Shown here one piece after another: positions 43,448-54,758 of a stretch of DNA of 64,000 nucleotides (its first letter is position 1; the number at the start of each line of letters is the position of its first letter). Under the pieces are notes generated by a model. It made no database searches. It saw nothing but the letters and a program-made list of their open reading frames with translations, and was not told the origin of the DNA. This DNA comes from Fusarium oxysporum f. sp. lycopersici 4287 (taxonomy: Eukaryota; Ascomycota; Sordariomycetes; Hypocreales; Nectriaceae), in contig NC_030986.1 in assembly GCF_000149955.1 (NCBI RefSeq), forward strand, positions 6,446,568-6,510,567, written 5' to 3'. A program made the translations under genes and the position numbers.

Positions 43448-45070
43448 ATGGCTTCGTCTACGACGAACCCGCCCGCTGCTCCGGACCCCTTCGATTTAGG
43501 GATCCACACTCCCGCCAATCTGAACCGAGGAGCCCGTGCAGCCCTCTTACAGAACAGCCCTGCGGCCGTGAACGGCACCATTGGTGTTTCACCCGGTCCC
43601 AGGCGGATGGCTCAGACACCATCCTCACCACTTAATGCCTCTACCATTGCTGCAGCTACGGAAGGAGCTGAGCGCGCCAGCCCCTCATCGACCTTTGAAC
43701 AGCAACCAGTCTCTATCATTAAATCAGCCAATGATCTCGCGCGCGAACGCGTAGAGGAGTACAATGCCAAACTTATGGTATTCCAGGCCTTCTGCGCCAA
43801 GTTCGAAGAAGCCGCACAACAATTCACTACCGGACCGCAACGACGTTTCGCTCAACAGTTTGCCGACAGCTTCCTTGACTCCTGGAAACGAGAGCTCTCC
43901 AGTGCCGGACCTACCATCCCCAAGCCTACTTACAGCAGCGTAGCCGCTGCCTCGCCTCGCACTGACCGTGACCGTCTAACCCACAGACAACAACAACAAC
44001 ATGGACGCCGACAAACAGATCCACCTCATCGCCAAGGGCAACAAACGACTATCGCCCCACCCCGACAAGACCTCCGCGTCTTCATCCGTCTAGAAGCCGG
44101 GGCTCCGGCCAGAGCCCACAGTAGCTATGCAATCCGAACCCTGATCCAGGAAAAACTCAGCGCCGTCTCAAGCAAGATTCGACAGGTTTTCCAGGTCAGA
44201 TCGGGATGGGCCGTCCTGACTGCCGACCCTGAGACACGCGACTTTCTCGTAGAGAAGCAGGCTGAGTGGGCGGCTGAACTGGGAGCTACGACAGTAGAAA
44301 CGAACAAGGAATGGTTCACCTATGTAGTCTCAGACTTTCCCACAAGACTGACTGACTTTCACGGTAAAGAGGTGGATAGTGATAGTATTGTCCGTGATGA
44401 GATAGAAATCCAGACGGGGCTTAAGCCTGTTGATATACGTCCTTCGCGACAATTCTCGGACAGCCCCTTGACCAAGACTCTACTTGTATCGTTTCTGAAG
44501 CCCACAAAGAGATTCTGGTCGCTCTTTGGCAGCAGCGCGGCGAGACTGATTGACAAAACCGACCGACCCAGACAATGTGAGACGTGTTGGGGCTACCACT
44601 TTGCGCGCAACTGTCATAGACAGCCAGTTTGCCAACGTTGTGGTAAGACTGGCCACATTATAGACAACTGCACTGCACCAGAACAGTGCATCAACTGCTT
44701 AGGCCCTCACCAAGCCAACTTTCATAAGTGCCCAGCTCGGCCAAAGAGAGTGCACGGCGTGCTCCGCCGACTCACCAAAGAGCAACGAGGACATGTCCGG
44801 ACCGTTGGCGCGGAGGCATACCGACAACGACACCTGGCACAACAACCAGAGTCGCATCTGGAAGCCCAACAAAGCGACGACATCGCATCACACGAACAGC
44901 CGAGCATTCGTGGCCCAAGTCCAGCGGCATCAGGAGCACCCTCGTGCATCATGGTGGCCACAAGCCCTCATGCGGGCTACGAAGCGGAGGAGGAGCCCGA
45001 GCATCCCCGACCAGGCTCACCGCGAAAACGGCGCATAGTTCTCATCACTCGTCCTCTTGACCAGGAATAG
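43448..45070 (+). CDS. LINE copy B ORF1, gag-like zinc-knuckle protein
   Basis: 540 residues from the ATG at 43448. Layout is the same as copy A: Ala/Pro-rich N-terminus, a charged helix, a Gln-rich stretch, the conserved core (DLRVFIRLEAGAPARAHSS; FLKPTKRFWSLFGS) and three zinc knuckles CETCWGYHFARNC, CQRCGKTGHIIDNC and CINCLGPHQANFHKC. The tail is basic and disordered and ends SPRKRRIVLITRPLDQE. The RNA-binding role comes from the family. Intact. Confidence 0.87.
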   Translation: MASSTTNPPAAPDPFDLGIHTPANLNRGARAALLQNSPAAVNGTIGVSPGPRRMAQTPSSPLNASTIAAATEGAERASPSSTFEQQPVSIIKSANDLARERVEEYNAKLMVFQAFCAKFEEAAQQFTTGPQRRFAQQFADSFLDSWKRELSSAGPTIPKPTYSSVAAASPRTDRDRLTHRQQQQHGRRQTDPPHRQGQQTTIAPPRQDLRVFIRLEAGAPARAHSSYAIRTLIQEKLSAVSSKIRQVFQVRSGWAVLTADPETRDFLVEKQAEWAAELGATTVETNKEWFTYVVSDFPTRLTDFHGKEVDSDSIVRDEIEIQTGLKPVDIRPSRQFSDSPLTKTLLVSFLKPTKRFWSLFGSSAARLIDKTDRPRQCETCWGYHFARNCHRQPVCQRCGKTGHIIDNCTAPEQCINCLGPHQANFHKCPARPKRVHGVLRRLTKEQRGHVRTVGAEAYRQRHLAQQPESHLEAQQSDDIASHEQPSIRGPSPAASGAPSCIMVATSPHAGYEAEEEPEHPRPGSPRKRRIVLITRPLDQE

Positions 45071-48000
45071 ATACCCGCAGACACGAAAGAATAACAAGAA
45101 GCCGCTCAGGATCTTTCAGGCCAACGTCGGCAAGATCCCCCCGGCCCACGACTGCGCTCTGGCGCTGGCCGACTCGGAACGATACGACATCGTCCTTCTA
45201 CAGGAGCCGTGGACTGCTCACACAGACACTCGCTCCCTAACTAAAACCCATCCCGCATACGACACGTTCACACCTGTCGAGACATGGGACGGTAACGACA
45301 CTCGGCCTAGAGTCATGACATATGTCCGACGAGACCCAAGGCTCTCGGCTGATCAGATCCGGCCCTTTCAGACTCGGGATATTCTATGGCTTACAATCAA
45401 CGGCATGACGATAGTTAACTTCTATCGTCAGAACGACGAGAGTGATGCCCTGAACATACTGATACGATGGCCTGTTCCGGAACGCTGCCTTATCGCCGGC
45501 GACTTTAACGCCAGACATCATACTTGGCAGACAGGACAAGCGACGAACCATAGCCAAGAAATTGCAAACTGGGCATCAGAAAATAATCTCGACCTACTTA
45601 ACACTCCAGATATTCCAACAAACCCACACGGCAACACGATCGATCTTGCCTTTACTAATATGCCACTTGCTGAAGCTACCGTCGAAGATCACCTTGCCAC
45701 TAGCTCTGACCACTTCACACTCAGCCTTACCCTTACCGATGCGGGACTAGCCCCGATGCAACCGGGCCGGGTTCGGGTGACAACAGATGACGAGCTCAAA
45801 CGATTCGCTGAGATCGTAGAGCTTGGAGCCGCTGGACTCCCCACAGCTGATTCGACCCCATCCGAGCTTGATGAGCTTGCCTCTGCACTCGTGAATCTCC
45901 TAACATCGGCAGCGAAGGCAGCCGGCCGGCCCACACGGAAGGGTGCACGAACTGCTCCCTGGTGGACCGAAGAATGCGCCGGCGCCGCGGCTGCATTTCG
46001 TGCAATCAGAAGACTCTACCCTCTTGGCTTCAACGAGGAAGTCCAAATCGCCAAACGAGACTTCCATCGCGTAGTCCGCCGAGCCAAAAGGCTCTACTGG
46101 CGGAATCTCATCGACACCTTCTCCGACAGTAGCTCCCTTTTCAAAGCCGTTCGGTGGCTGAAGTCCCCAGGGCCCTTCCAGCCGCCACCACTGCAGGTTG
46201 ACGATGTCGTCTACGAATCTCAGATAGACAAGGCTAACGCGCTCCGACGAGCCACGCTGGAACGACGAACCGCAGACGACGACATCCAAGACCCTTGGAT
46301 GCTCGTCTCTCCTCCTAGACTGATCCCGTTTCCACTCGAAATTTCCCTAGACGAGGCACAGTATGCGACCCTCCATACAGGCAATACGTCTCCTGGATCA
46401 GATAATATCACCGTTAACCTTCTTAAAGCCGTATGGCATATCATCGGGACGCACGTCCGCCGCTTATTCGAGAGATGCCTCTCTGCAGGCCACCATCCGA
46501 AACCATTTAGGGAGGCGGAAGTGGTCATGATCGCCAAGCCCGGACGCCGAGATCTCACATCGCCACGGGGTTGGCGACCTATCCCTCTGCTCTCCTGCCT
46601 CGGCAAGGGTCTAGAACGGCTGATCGCACGCCGTCTAGCATGGGCAGCTATTCACTACAGCGTCCTTCACCCACAACAAGCTGGGGCTCTCCCCAAAAGG
46701 TCGGCAACAGACCTAGTGACCGCCCTGATCCATGATATCGAAGAGGCGTTTGCTCGCAAAAAGGTGGCCACCCTGGTCACAATGGACATCCAAGGCGCGT
46801 TCGACACCGTCTTGCGCAACAGGCTGGTGCTGCGTCTACGCGAACAAGGATGGCCCAATCATCTGGCTAGATGGGCTGGGTCCTTTATGAGTGGCCGATC
46901 GGCCCGTGTCAGATATCAAGACACCCTCACACCCTCCTCTCCTCTCCAATGTGGCCTCCCTCAGGGGTCGCCAGTATCGCCGATTCTTTTCCTACTCTAC
47001 ACAGAGCCCATCTACCGACTGGGCAACCCCCAAGGCCGCTTCGGCTATGCGGATGACACAGCTATCCTGTCCATAGGCGACACAGTAGACGAAACTACGG
47101 CTATGGCTTCCGGGGCCATCGACGAGATGGTGCGCTGGGGAGCGACAAACGGTGTCTCCTTCGACTCGAAGAAGACTGAAGTCATGCACTTCTCTCGCAG
47201 CAAACTCAGGACCGCACCAGCGGTACGTCACGGAGATATCGAGAAACATCCCGAGTCAGCCCTACGCTGGCTGGGCATCTGGCTTGACAGCAGGCTATCG
47301 TTCAGAATTCATGTAGAGAAGTGGGCAGCGAAAGCGCAAGCCGTGGCCTACCATCTGCGAGGACTCACCAACACGAAACACGGCCCGCTGCCGGCTGCCG
47401 TACGAAGTGCCGTCAGGGCATGTGTCGAGCCCGTGCTACTCTACGGCGCCGAGGCCTGGTACCCGGGCACAAACAGACCGCGATGGAATCAACCCACCAA
47501 AGACCTATCGTCAAGCAACCAACATCTCATACAGAGAATGACCAAGGCCATGAACCAGTCTATGAGAGCTATACTTCCCGTTTGGAAGACAACACCTATT
47601 GCTGCTCTCCACCGAGAAAGTGGGATACCGCCAGTCGCACAACTCCTCGAAGCGCGGCGACTCCGATTCTCTGCGCGACTCAAATCGCTTGATGAGGCTC
47701 ACCCTCTGGCGAGTCGAACGCGCCCGCCCAGCCAACCTGCTTACCACGACCTCATCAAACGAAGATATCAAGCACAGACGGAAAGCAGCTTCCGAACACG
47801 TCTTCGACGTACAGATGAGCTCCTTGCGCCGTGCGCGCGACCGAAGCTCATCCAGCAATGCTTCAACCAAGAACAAATGCCACCGCTGCAGACAGCATCG
47901 AAGAAGGAAACAGCCGACGCTTTCCTCCATTGGGTGCAGTCACTCGACCCGCTCACCCTAGTCGTATACTCAGATGGCTCTCTGTCCTCTCAGGGTGCCA

Positions 48001-48800
48001 CCAGCTACGGTTTCACTATTCACCAAGGCAACTCCCCCGTCCTCGGCGGATCAGGTCGCCTTGGACCTGCAGAGGTCTTTGATGCCGAAGCTGCAGGAGC
48101 ACTGGAAGGCCTTAGAGCCGCCTTAACCCTGCAAGATTCAGCAACACAAGACATCATAGTCTGCCTAGACAACCTCGCGGCCGCCACGTGCCTGCGAGGC
48201 ACACCGTCCGACTCCTCTCAGGACGTCTTTCTCGAGTTTCAGGCACTAGCGGCATCGCATGGAGCCACACAGGTACGCTGGGTGCCAGGACACACTGACA
48301 TCCCTGGCAACGAACAGGCCGATAAACTGGCCAAAGCAGGATCGTCAGCCCCCGAGCCTGAGGGAGCTCAGCCAACACTAGCATACTTGCGAAGGATCGC
48401 AAGACAGAAACCGAAAGAAGCATTCGAGACGTGGTGGTCTACCTACGCCCCTAAGCAGTATAAGAGACTCAATCTCAAGGCGACTACAGGCTGCCCGCCG
48501 GAGCTCTCGCTCCCGCGTGCAGCCTTGCACCATCTGCTGGCAGCGAGATCCCTCCACGGGGATTTCGCCGCATATCACGAGAGATTCGACCATAGCGATG
48601 CACGCTTGGTCTGCTCGTGCAACCGACGCAAAGCACCGGATCACATCTTCTATTGCAGAAAAGTACCGCCGCGTCATCGGATGAGGCTTGCACCCTCACC
48701 GAATGCAGCGGTCAATCTAGCAATAGGAAAAGACTTTACCAAATATATCGACCTGTCCAAGGACAGCGCGTTCTTTGGAAAGATTTGCCCTCGTTATTAG
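45057..48800 (+). CDS. LINE copy B ORF2, endonuclease, reverse transcriptase and RNase H
   Basis: Open frame of 1247 codons. EEP endonuclease: FQANVGKIPPAHD, IVLLQEPWTAH, IAGDFNARHHTW, SSDHFTLSL. Reverse transcriptase: VVMIAKPGRRD, TMDIQGAFDTV, CGLPQGSPVSPILFLLYTEP and FGYADDTAILS, with the active-site YADD at about residue 663. RNase H from about residue 965: VVYSDGSLSS, EAAGALEGL, CLDNLAAA and PGHTDIPGNEQAD. A C-terminal zinc site CSCNRRKAPDHIFYC follows. The first codon is TTG where copy A has ATG; the next in-frame ATG is about 90 codons on, within the endonuclease. Translation may depend on termination-reinitiation at the 14-nt ORF1 overlap. All catalytic motifs are present. Confidence 0.9.
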   Translation: MTRNRYPQTRKNNKKPLRIFQANVGKIPPAHDCALALADSERYDIVLLQEPWTAHTDTRSLTKTHPAYDTFTPVETWDGNDTRPRVMTYVRRDPRLSADQIRPFQTRDILWLTINGMTIVNFYRQNDESDALNILIRWPVPERCLIAGDFNARHHTWQTGQATNHSQEIANWASENNLDLLNTPDIPTNPHGNTIDLAFTNMPLAEATVEDHLATSSDHFTLSLTLTDAGLAPMQPGRVRVTTDDELKRFAEIVELGAAGLPTADSTPSELDELASALVNLLTSAAKAAGRPTRKGARTAPWWTEECAGAAAAFRAIRRLYPLGFNEEVQIAKRDFHRVVRRAKRLYWRNLIDTFSDSSSLFKAVRWLKSPGPFQPPPLQVDDVVYESQIDKANALRRATLERRTADDDIQDPWMLVSPPRLIPFPLEISLDEAQYATLHTGNTSPGSDNITVNLLKAVWHIIGTHVRRLFERCLSAGHHPKPFREAEVVMIAKPGRRDLTSPRGWRPIPLLSCLGKGLERLIARRLAWAAIHYSVLHPQQAGALPKRSATDLVTALIHDIEEAFARKKVATLVTMDIQGAFDTVLRNRLVLRLREQGWPNHLARWAGSFMSGRSARVRYQDTLTPSSPLQCGLPQGSPVSPILFLLYTEPIYRLGNPQGRFGYADDTAILSIGDTVDETTAMASGAIDEMVRWGATNGVSFDSKKTEVMHFSRSKLRTAPAVRHGDIEKHPESALRWLGIWLDSRLSFRIHVEKWAAKAQAVAYHLRGLTNTKHGPLPAAVRSAVRACVEPVLLYGAEAWYPGTNRPRWNQPTKDLSSSNQHLIQRMTKAMNQSMRAILPVWKTTPIAALHRESGIPPVAQLLEARRLRFSARLKSLDEAHPLASRTRPPSQPAYHDLIKRRYQAQTESSFRTRLRRTDELLAPCARPKLIQQCFNQEQMPPLQTASKKETADAFLHWVQSLDPLTLVVYSDGSLSSQGATSYGFTIHQGNSPVLGGSGRLGPAEVFDAEAAGALEGLRAALTLQDSATQDIIVCLDNLAAATCLRGTPSDSSQDVFLEFQALAASHGATQVRWVPGHTDIPGNEQADKLAKAGSSAPEPEGAQPTLAYLRRIARQKPKEAFETWWSTYAPKQYKRLNLKATTGCPPELSLPRAALHHLLAARSLHGDFAAYHERFDHSDARLVCSCNRRKAPDHIFYCRKVPPRHRMRLAPSPNAAVNLAIGKDFTKYIDLSKDSAFFGKICPRY

Positions 48801-49312
48801 GCGACCGTGACTGGAGAAGCACTCGCGACTCTCTTCCTTTCTTTATCTTCCACACATTTCTTTTGTTACCTTTTCTTCCTCTCTCGTATGCTCACGGCCA
48901 GACGAAGGGCGCCACCACGCCCTCCATCTGGCCGGGACCACCTTGAGGTAGTCTCGAGCTGCCGCACACACACAGACTGATCTCAACCCCTGATATCAGG
49001 CCAAAAGCGGCTGCGATATGCCAGCACCGCCTTGTCGTCCCGCTGACGGGTAACAGGCCCGATAGGATGCGCCATTTGTGCCGATGATATGCTGGATAGA
49101 GTGCGGTCTACTGACGCGTTGCAGAAATCGGATACCGAGCGGAAGACTAATTTCGCGTTGCGAATGACTAATCATTTGTAGCCAATAGCATTTCTGTAAA
49201 TAGCGTGTAGATAGATTCCGACTTCTCTAGCCCAGCACGTCCTGTGCCCCAGTAGGGGACTTTCGGGGCCGATGGCCCCCTGGACGAAAAATATACATAC
49301 ATACATACATAC

Positions 49313-51201
49313 GCTAAGCCAGCCCCAGGCTCTCCAGACTTACCCCACACCTCCACCAACTGGCTGGTACGCTACACAGCCAAATGACTTACATTGTTCC
49401 TGCTTTTCGAAACCGTTTTCACCAGTAACCAGGGACACGATATGAGAACCAGCCAATCGGAGCGAACCATTCGCTTGACACCCACAGCGCTGCCTCGAGC
49501 TGTCAGGAAATCATGGTTAACATTGAAGAAGGAAAGCTCACTATCGCAGCGGCTAACCCAAGGACGCCGCCGGCCATAGAAATTGAGCACTGTGGAACCA
49601 ACGTGTAGGCGGGCTCGCAGGTAGGGCCTTGTAAGCGCCAAGTGAGCATGCGTCTCATTTTTGGATATATCCCGTTTATCGCAACTTTTCAGCGTCGTTG
49701 AAAGCGACAGCACTACATAGTAGGAGAGTCAAGCAGTTAATCATATAGGCGCAAGACTTGCAGATATTACCTCGGTAGATGAATGAGAACAGTTAAAGAG
49801 TGCCTGGTTATTTTTATCTTGATCTGTAATAAAGAATTAGCCTTAAATAGTTTAAAAACTTATCCCTAACATTGAGATTAACAATTAATACTATGTTATT
49901 GCTCGGTAATATCTATTGAGAAAAATGTTCGGTTACAATATGTCCCCGAAACCCTTCAGAAGCCCAAAGCATCAGGTGAAAAGAGAAAAAACAAGATAAT
50001 GCTTGTTGACAGCCTCAACCGAAAATTACCACCGACTAAAATACAGGCTTGTACTCTGGAAATATCAACACGACAAGCGACGGTTTGCGTCTCATCAGAT
50101 GAGCTACTCCACTCTTTTACGCGAGGAGTCTTCAAGATGGCGGAGTTGGGCTCCGGCGCACTTGATAGGTACAGAACGTATCTTCAACGCTATGATAGGT
50201 CCGCGGCACATCGGGGATCCGGGCTCTTGGGTCACTAGGGTCCTCCACTTTTCCTCCACTAGTACGCTGACAAGTGACAAGTGACGTACTCCGTTAGCTC
50301 TGCTGGCGATGTTTGTCCTGGTGTCCCCTCAATCTCACATCCTTTCCGTTCTCGTACGTTCCTTAGGGCACTGGTTACCATACACCGACTCATCGTCACG
50401 ACCATTTTTAGGATTGATTGCTGCTATACAACTATCAGAGTTCAACCACAGGTATATCAACCTTTTTACTGTCTACTGCAACAGCTTCAGCGGCTTCTGG
50501 GCCGGACTATTGACTTGGCAAGTTGTAGGGAAGCATCCAGCAAGACACTATTTTCCAATTTCTATTTGAGTTCATCGGCTGCTAAATAAGCCAGGTTGTT
50601 GAGAACGTATCGCCGCCAACATATCTCTTGCTGGATCACCTCTCGGCGACTACACCAAAAGTGACTCACTTTTCAGCAGCCAAGCCTTCACCCAGAAGAG
50701 CAGATTCACCTTGCAATCTCCTGGCCGCATAGTTCCAGACATTTCGTCAGACCAACGAACCATACAAGACTCAACTATTACAACCCCTACATGAAGCAAA
50801 CTTTTATAATCTGGAAATTATATGCAACTCGCTGTTGCCGGTTATAGCTTTATTTCGTTTTGGTAAGCATATCAATGGCTGTTGGGGCTTTCCCCCATAG
50901 CTGTCATGGCACATTCGACTCGCCACTGCATATGCAATGATCCCATTTGCGATGTCTTTGCGACAGCTCGATTCTTATCCTTATGCGTTTCATTTATAAG
51001 AGGATTTTTTCCATGTTGCTAACCCAACTTTATTGCTCTACAGGACACTCGACTGTTGCTAGACGTCTCCCGACCGATTGCACGGTCGTCGCACCGTCAA
51101 AGTCTTCCTATCATGTAGCCCATACTTGCAATTCTTGATATCGACAATTGAGCAGTCCTATTAGGGTCTTGCTCCACGTTTCATTGCTTACGGCGGCCAA
51201 G
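49313..51201. other. Long non-coding stretch upstream of the FRQ-like gene
   Basis: No convincing gene. Short frames here lack family motifs. The region includes the promoter and probably a long 5' leader of the FRQ-like gene; long leaders with small upstream frames are known for frq in Neurospora. A short upstream frame from a TTG near 51148 runs into the coding frame. Confidence 0.4.
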
Positions 51202-53774
51202 ATGCCCTTAAATCAAAGCAATCCAGAGAGAACCCCACCACAACCAACCGATTGTTTTCTCCATCTCGATTCCTTCAACGGCAGTCGTGAGACGGTCTTA
51301 AGCGACCCACCAGAATGGCATAATGACTCAAGCCTCAACGCGACCACCAACAACAATCCCGCAGATGGTATGCACTACCTATAGCGAACTTGTAGTAATC
51401 CAGAAGAGGCTAATGCGAACCTGTAGATAACCTCTCCTTCTCCCGAGAAGAATCTGATTTATTGGATACAGAGAAGCTACACTTGCACACTTGGCATCAT
51501 ATCGACCCTCCTGGACCTATCACAGCGCACAGCAGTAGCTCTAATGACTACCGCAGCGTCATCGACGACCTAACGCTCGAGATTCAACAACTGAAGAAGG
51601 AGCTCAAGCGCTATAAGCAACCAGGTCCGGCCTTGCTCCATAAAGACAAGCTGTTTGAGATCAAGGTTTATGGGCTGCCCCAAAAGAAAAAGAGAGAGCT
51701 CGAAACCATACTGAGAGACCTTGCCGCGGATCACTATGGGTCTCCAGAGGCATCATCATCGCAAAAAAGGAAAAGAATATCCCCCCACAATCGCGATCAC
51801 ATATATTCCAAAGCTGGAGTTCAGCGCAGCCATGCTCCCTCTACAGGTTCCAGCCTCCGGCCGGCTGACTCTGCTTACGCCTCCATGTCAGCCGGTGGCG
51901 AGTCTTCGAGAACGCCATTTTACCTCCCCGTCTTGCCTTCAACCAAATCATCAAAGGGCAAGGTGGAGGACTATCTACGAGATGTTCCTGACGGGTTATA
52001 CCCGCAGCATGTAATCATGACAGACAAGGAGCGGAGGAGTCTTGTTGTTCGTCGCCTTGAACAGTTCTTCACAGGCAGAAGTAACAGTGCCGATGTCTCG
52101 AAAATGTCGCCTCTGCGCCCGGGTGGCAGCTTCATCATGGCGCGCGTTGTAGCGGATACACAGGTGGCGGGCTCATCATCTGCTTACCAACCACCCACTC
52201 ATGAAACTGAGCCTATCCGGGAAGCCAGATTCCTCCCTCTAGAACAACAATGTCGCGCTTGGGAATATCAGTGCCATTTAAGTGCCCATGGGTCGGCCTC
52301 TGATCCCGAAAAGGACAACGTGGAGACAGAAGGCAATGGTAAAGGCTTGGTCTCGTCTACCAAGCTATTTCCCCCACTCCCGCTTCTTCCAAAACAGCGA
52401 CCAACGCGACCTTGTGATCTGGACCCTGATCGTGCTCAGATTCCGTCTGAGAATATGAACTATATCCGGCATTTAGACCTACTATCGCCCGACATATTGC
52501 CTGGACAGCAGAGTATCCAGGACATCCACCTAGACGCTGAAGGCTGGGTGTCTCTGAACCTGCTATACAATTTGGCCCAGCTCCACTTGATCAACGTAAC
52601 TCCTGACTTCGTTCGCTCCGCCGTATTAGAAACCAGCACCAGGTTTCAGCTATCTACTGATGGGCATAAAATCCGATGGCAAGGCGGATCTAAAGATACC
52701 AAGTTCAGTAGCCACATCTCTATCTACGATTCGCAAGAAAGCCCTCCTGCCAATAATATCAATGGCTCTGAAAAGACACGTGAGCATCAGAAGACGAGCC
52801 CGTTCATTAGCAATGAATCCCAATCCGGAGGCTTCAATAAGAATGTATCTGCATTGGATCCGCAGTTTTACGCTCGAGTTGAAAGTTTCCGTTACAAGCC
52901 ACTGTTTGTTCGGGAGGGATCATCAGATGCGAACACTTCACAGGATGCGTTGGTTTGCTCACCTATAGCCGTGGACGACGATAATCCTGGCAAGTCGGAC
53001 TTAGGCTTGAATTACTCTGGAGGGTCGGTTGGCAAATTGCAATGCCACGAAGGTGCTATCACATACTACAGCGACGTACCTTTCTGCATCGATTTATCGG
53101 GTGATCCAGTTGATGTATCACCAACCATTCGCACGCCCTTGTGTAGCCAAAACCGGAAGGATTCTCAGCAGTCATTAGACTTGGTTCATTCTCATCTACG
53201 AACAACATCTGGGTCCTCTACCAGCTATAGGCCATTGACAGATCGAGGCCAGGGTCTACGTCAGCTGACTTCTTCCACGCATAAGGGTGATCATAGAGAC
53301 CCGGGTCTGATAAACAATGACTGTGAACAAGCTAGTGACATCGAGCTGGATTTGATTTGGAACGACAATCAGCAGCAGTACGTGTCGCAACAGCAGCCTT
53401 TAGAACCCTGCGGACTTGGCGGCGTTCTCCCCGATGATCACTTTATCGTAGTTGTCGATACAAAGCGGCCCAAACAAGATATCCTCCCACAGGCTTCCAA
53501 GCCTCAGACTAGGAGACCCAACGAAAGCATAGAAGGGACCATTGATCAAAGGGCGGCGACGTTAACCTCATGTCCTATCCCTGGCGGTTCAGAAACAAAA
53601 GTAACCGAGCAATCACCGTCTATCGAGATTGAGTATCTGTCGGGGCGTATCAAGAGATTAACGCCAGTCTCATTGCCAGCACCTGCTATGTTCCTTCCGC
53701 CGTTTAGCGTTGATAATTCCACGTCTGTCGAATATGACGAGCTATCTATAGGTGTAGATAACACCGGATCGTGA
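51202..53774 (+). CDS. frq: FREQUENCY-like circadian clock protein (FRQ paralogue)
   Basis: Two exons, 51202-51367 and 51427-53774, with a 59-nt intron (GTATGC...CTGTAG); 837 residues. FRQ is the negative arm of the fungal clock: it dimerises, binds casein kinase 1 and FRH, and inhibits the White Collar complex. Seen here: the coiled coil DYRSVIDDLTLEIQQLKKEL (about residues 96-120), KLFEIKVYGLPQKKKRELE with a basic NLS-like patch, DYLRDVPDGLYPQHVIMTDK, VVRRLEQFFTG (kinase-binding region), the most conserved block from DLDPDR to KIRWQGG (about 386-476), FCIDLSGDP, GLGGVLPDDHF (FRH-binding region) and EYLSGRIKRLTPVSLPAP. It is shorter than orthodox FRQ (about 990) and stops soon after the PPFS motif, so the acidic C-terminal tail is missing. 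Probably an accessory duplicate, not the core frq. Confidence 0.87.
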
Positions 53775-54758
53775 GAAGAGGATATGAGCTAACGATCTTG
53801 ACTTATTCTAAAAGCTAAAGCACAGTCTGTTAAATTGAGAGTATTATATTTTACAGTGCGCGTTTAGCGTCAGTAAGCTATCCATCTAAAAGCAGTTTGA
53901 CTGTGGCCATTACACAGTGCATGATTAGTAGGGATACGACCCCTGTCCTTGTAGTGGCAGATACAAGATAAGTAAGATACACGCAGAAAATGGCTGCTCG
54001 ACTTGACAGGTATGTCAAGAAGAGCATTTCCAAGTTCGGGTGGATTGGACGAGCTGCTGAGCATTGCAGCTGATTTAACTTGCTTTCTTGTCTAAGTTCA
54101 GGTTCTAGATGAGAGGGTCGAGTGGCTGTACAAGGCAAAACAGCCAGTCGGGAAAATGGGAAGTCGGTTCCAGAGGATCCGGGAAGAATGCAAAGCGATT
54201 CCCGACGACCAAGTTCTACTGACCCTAGAGTGATGCTATGTACGATTCAGTTTATACCGTCGAAAAGATATCGATGCCGATCGAACAAATCTAAATACTA
54301 GCTTAATGGGGCATGTAATGGAGCCAGGGCCATGGGGAGGTTGAGAGGGAATAGCTTTACATTCTCTACGTGCGGACACAAGCATTGCAAGGGAGCGTTG
54401 CGTTACGACTCCTGAAGAAAGGTGCATCAAGTAGGGGGCCAGGGGTGCGAAATTCACACTCGGGCTAATATTGAGATCGAGCTGATGCGTTTACCAACCA
54501 CTACCTCCGGATCATGCCGGCCCTGACAACTCATATCATCTCTCGCTCCGTCTGGTTGAGGCCTCGTTCTGGCTACAGAATGTCTATCCCTTGGAGTGCG
54601 GAGCGGGCACAACCAGGTCACGGACAAGCGTTTTAGCCAATAAAAAATCAGCCTATAAAAGGTACCTCTCATGTCACCTATTTTAGCCGGTGGTAGGGGT
54701 CCCAACAATATTGCGAGTTACATAGAGCTACATTGCCAGTCTTACAAAAATAACGTGA
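53775..54758. other. Intergenic, FRQ-like 3' flank and piggyBac downstream region
   Basis: No gene seen. The 3' part (54480-54758) must include one end of the piggyBac-type element, but no TTAA-flanked inverted repeat could be recognised. Confidence 0.4.

Larger units (their letters stand above)
43325..49312 (+). mobile_element. LINE copy B (Tad/I-like), both frames open
   Basis: Full-length element of about 6.0 kb: 5' leader from CCTTTGTCATC, ORF1, ORF2 overlapping by 14 nt, a 3' leader of about 490 bp and a tail of ATAC units at 49291-49312. It matches copy A at 6655 from end to end, but has no frameshift or stop. The only visible defect is that the ORF2 start is TTG rather than ATG. The flanks show no convincing target duplication. 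Confidence 0.92.

Noticed and set aside
49372..49713. Minus-strand frame of 113 codons downstream of LINE copy B
   Set aside because: No domain, signal peptide or homologue recognised; arginine/serine-rich composition typical of chance frames.
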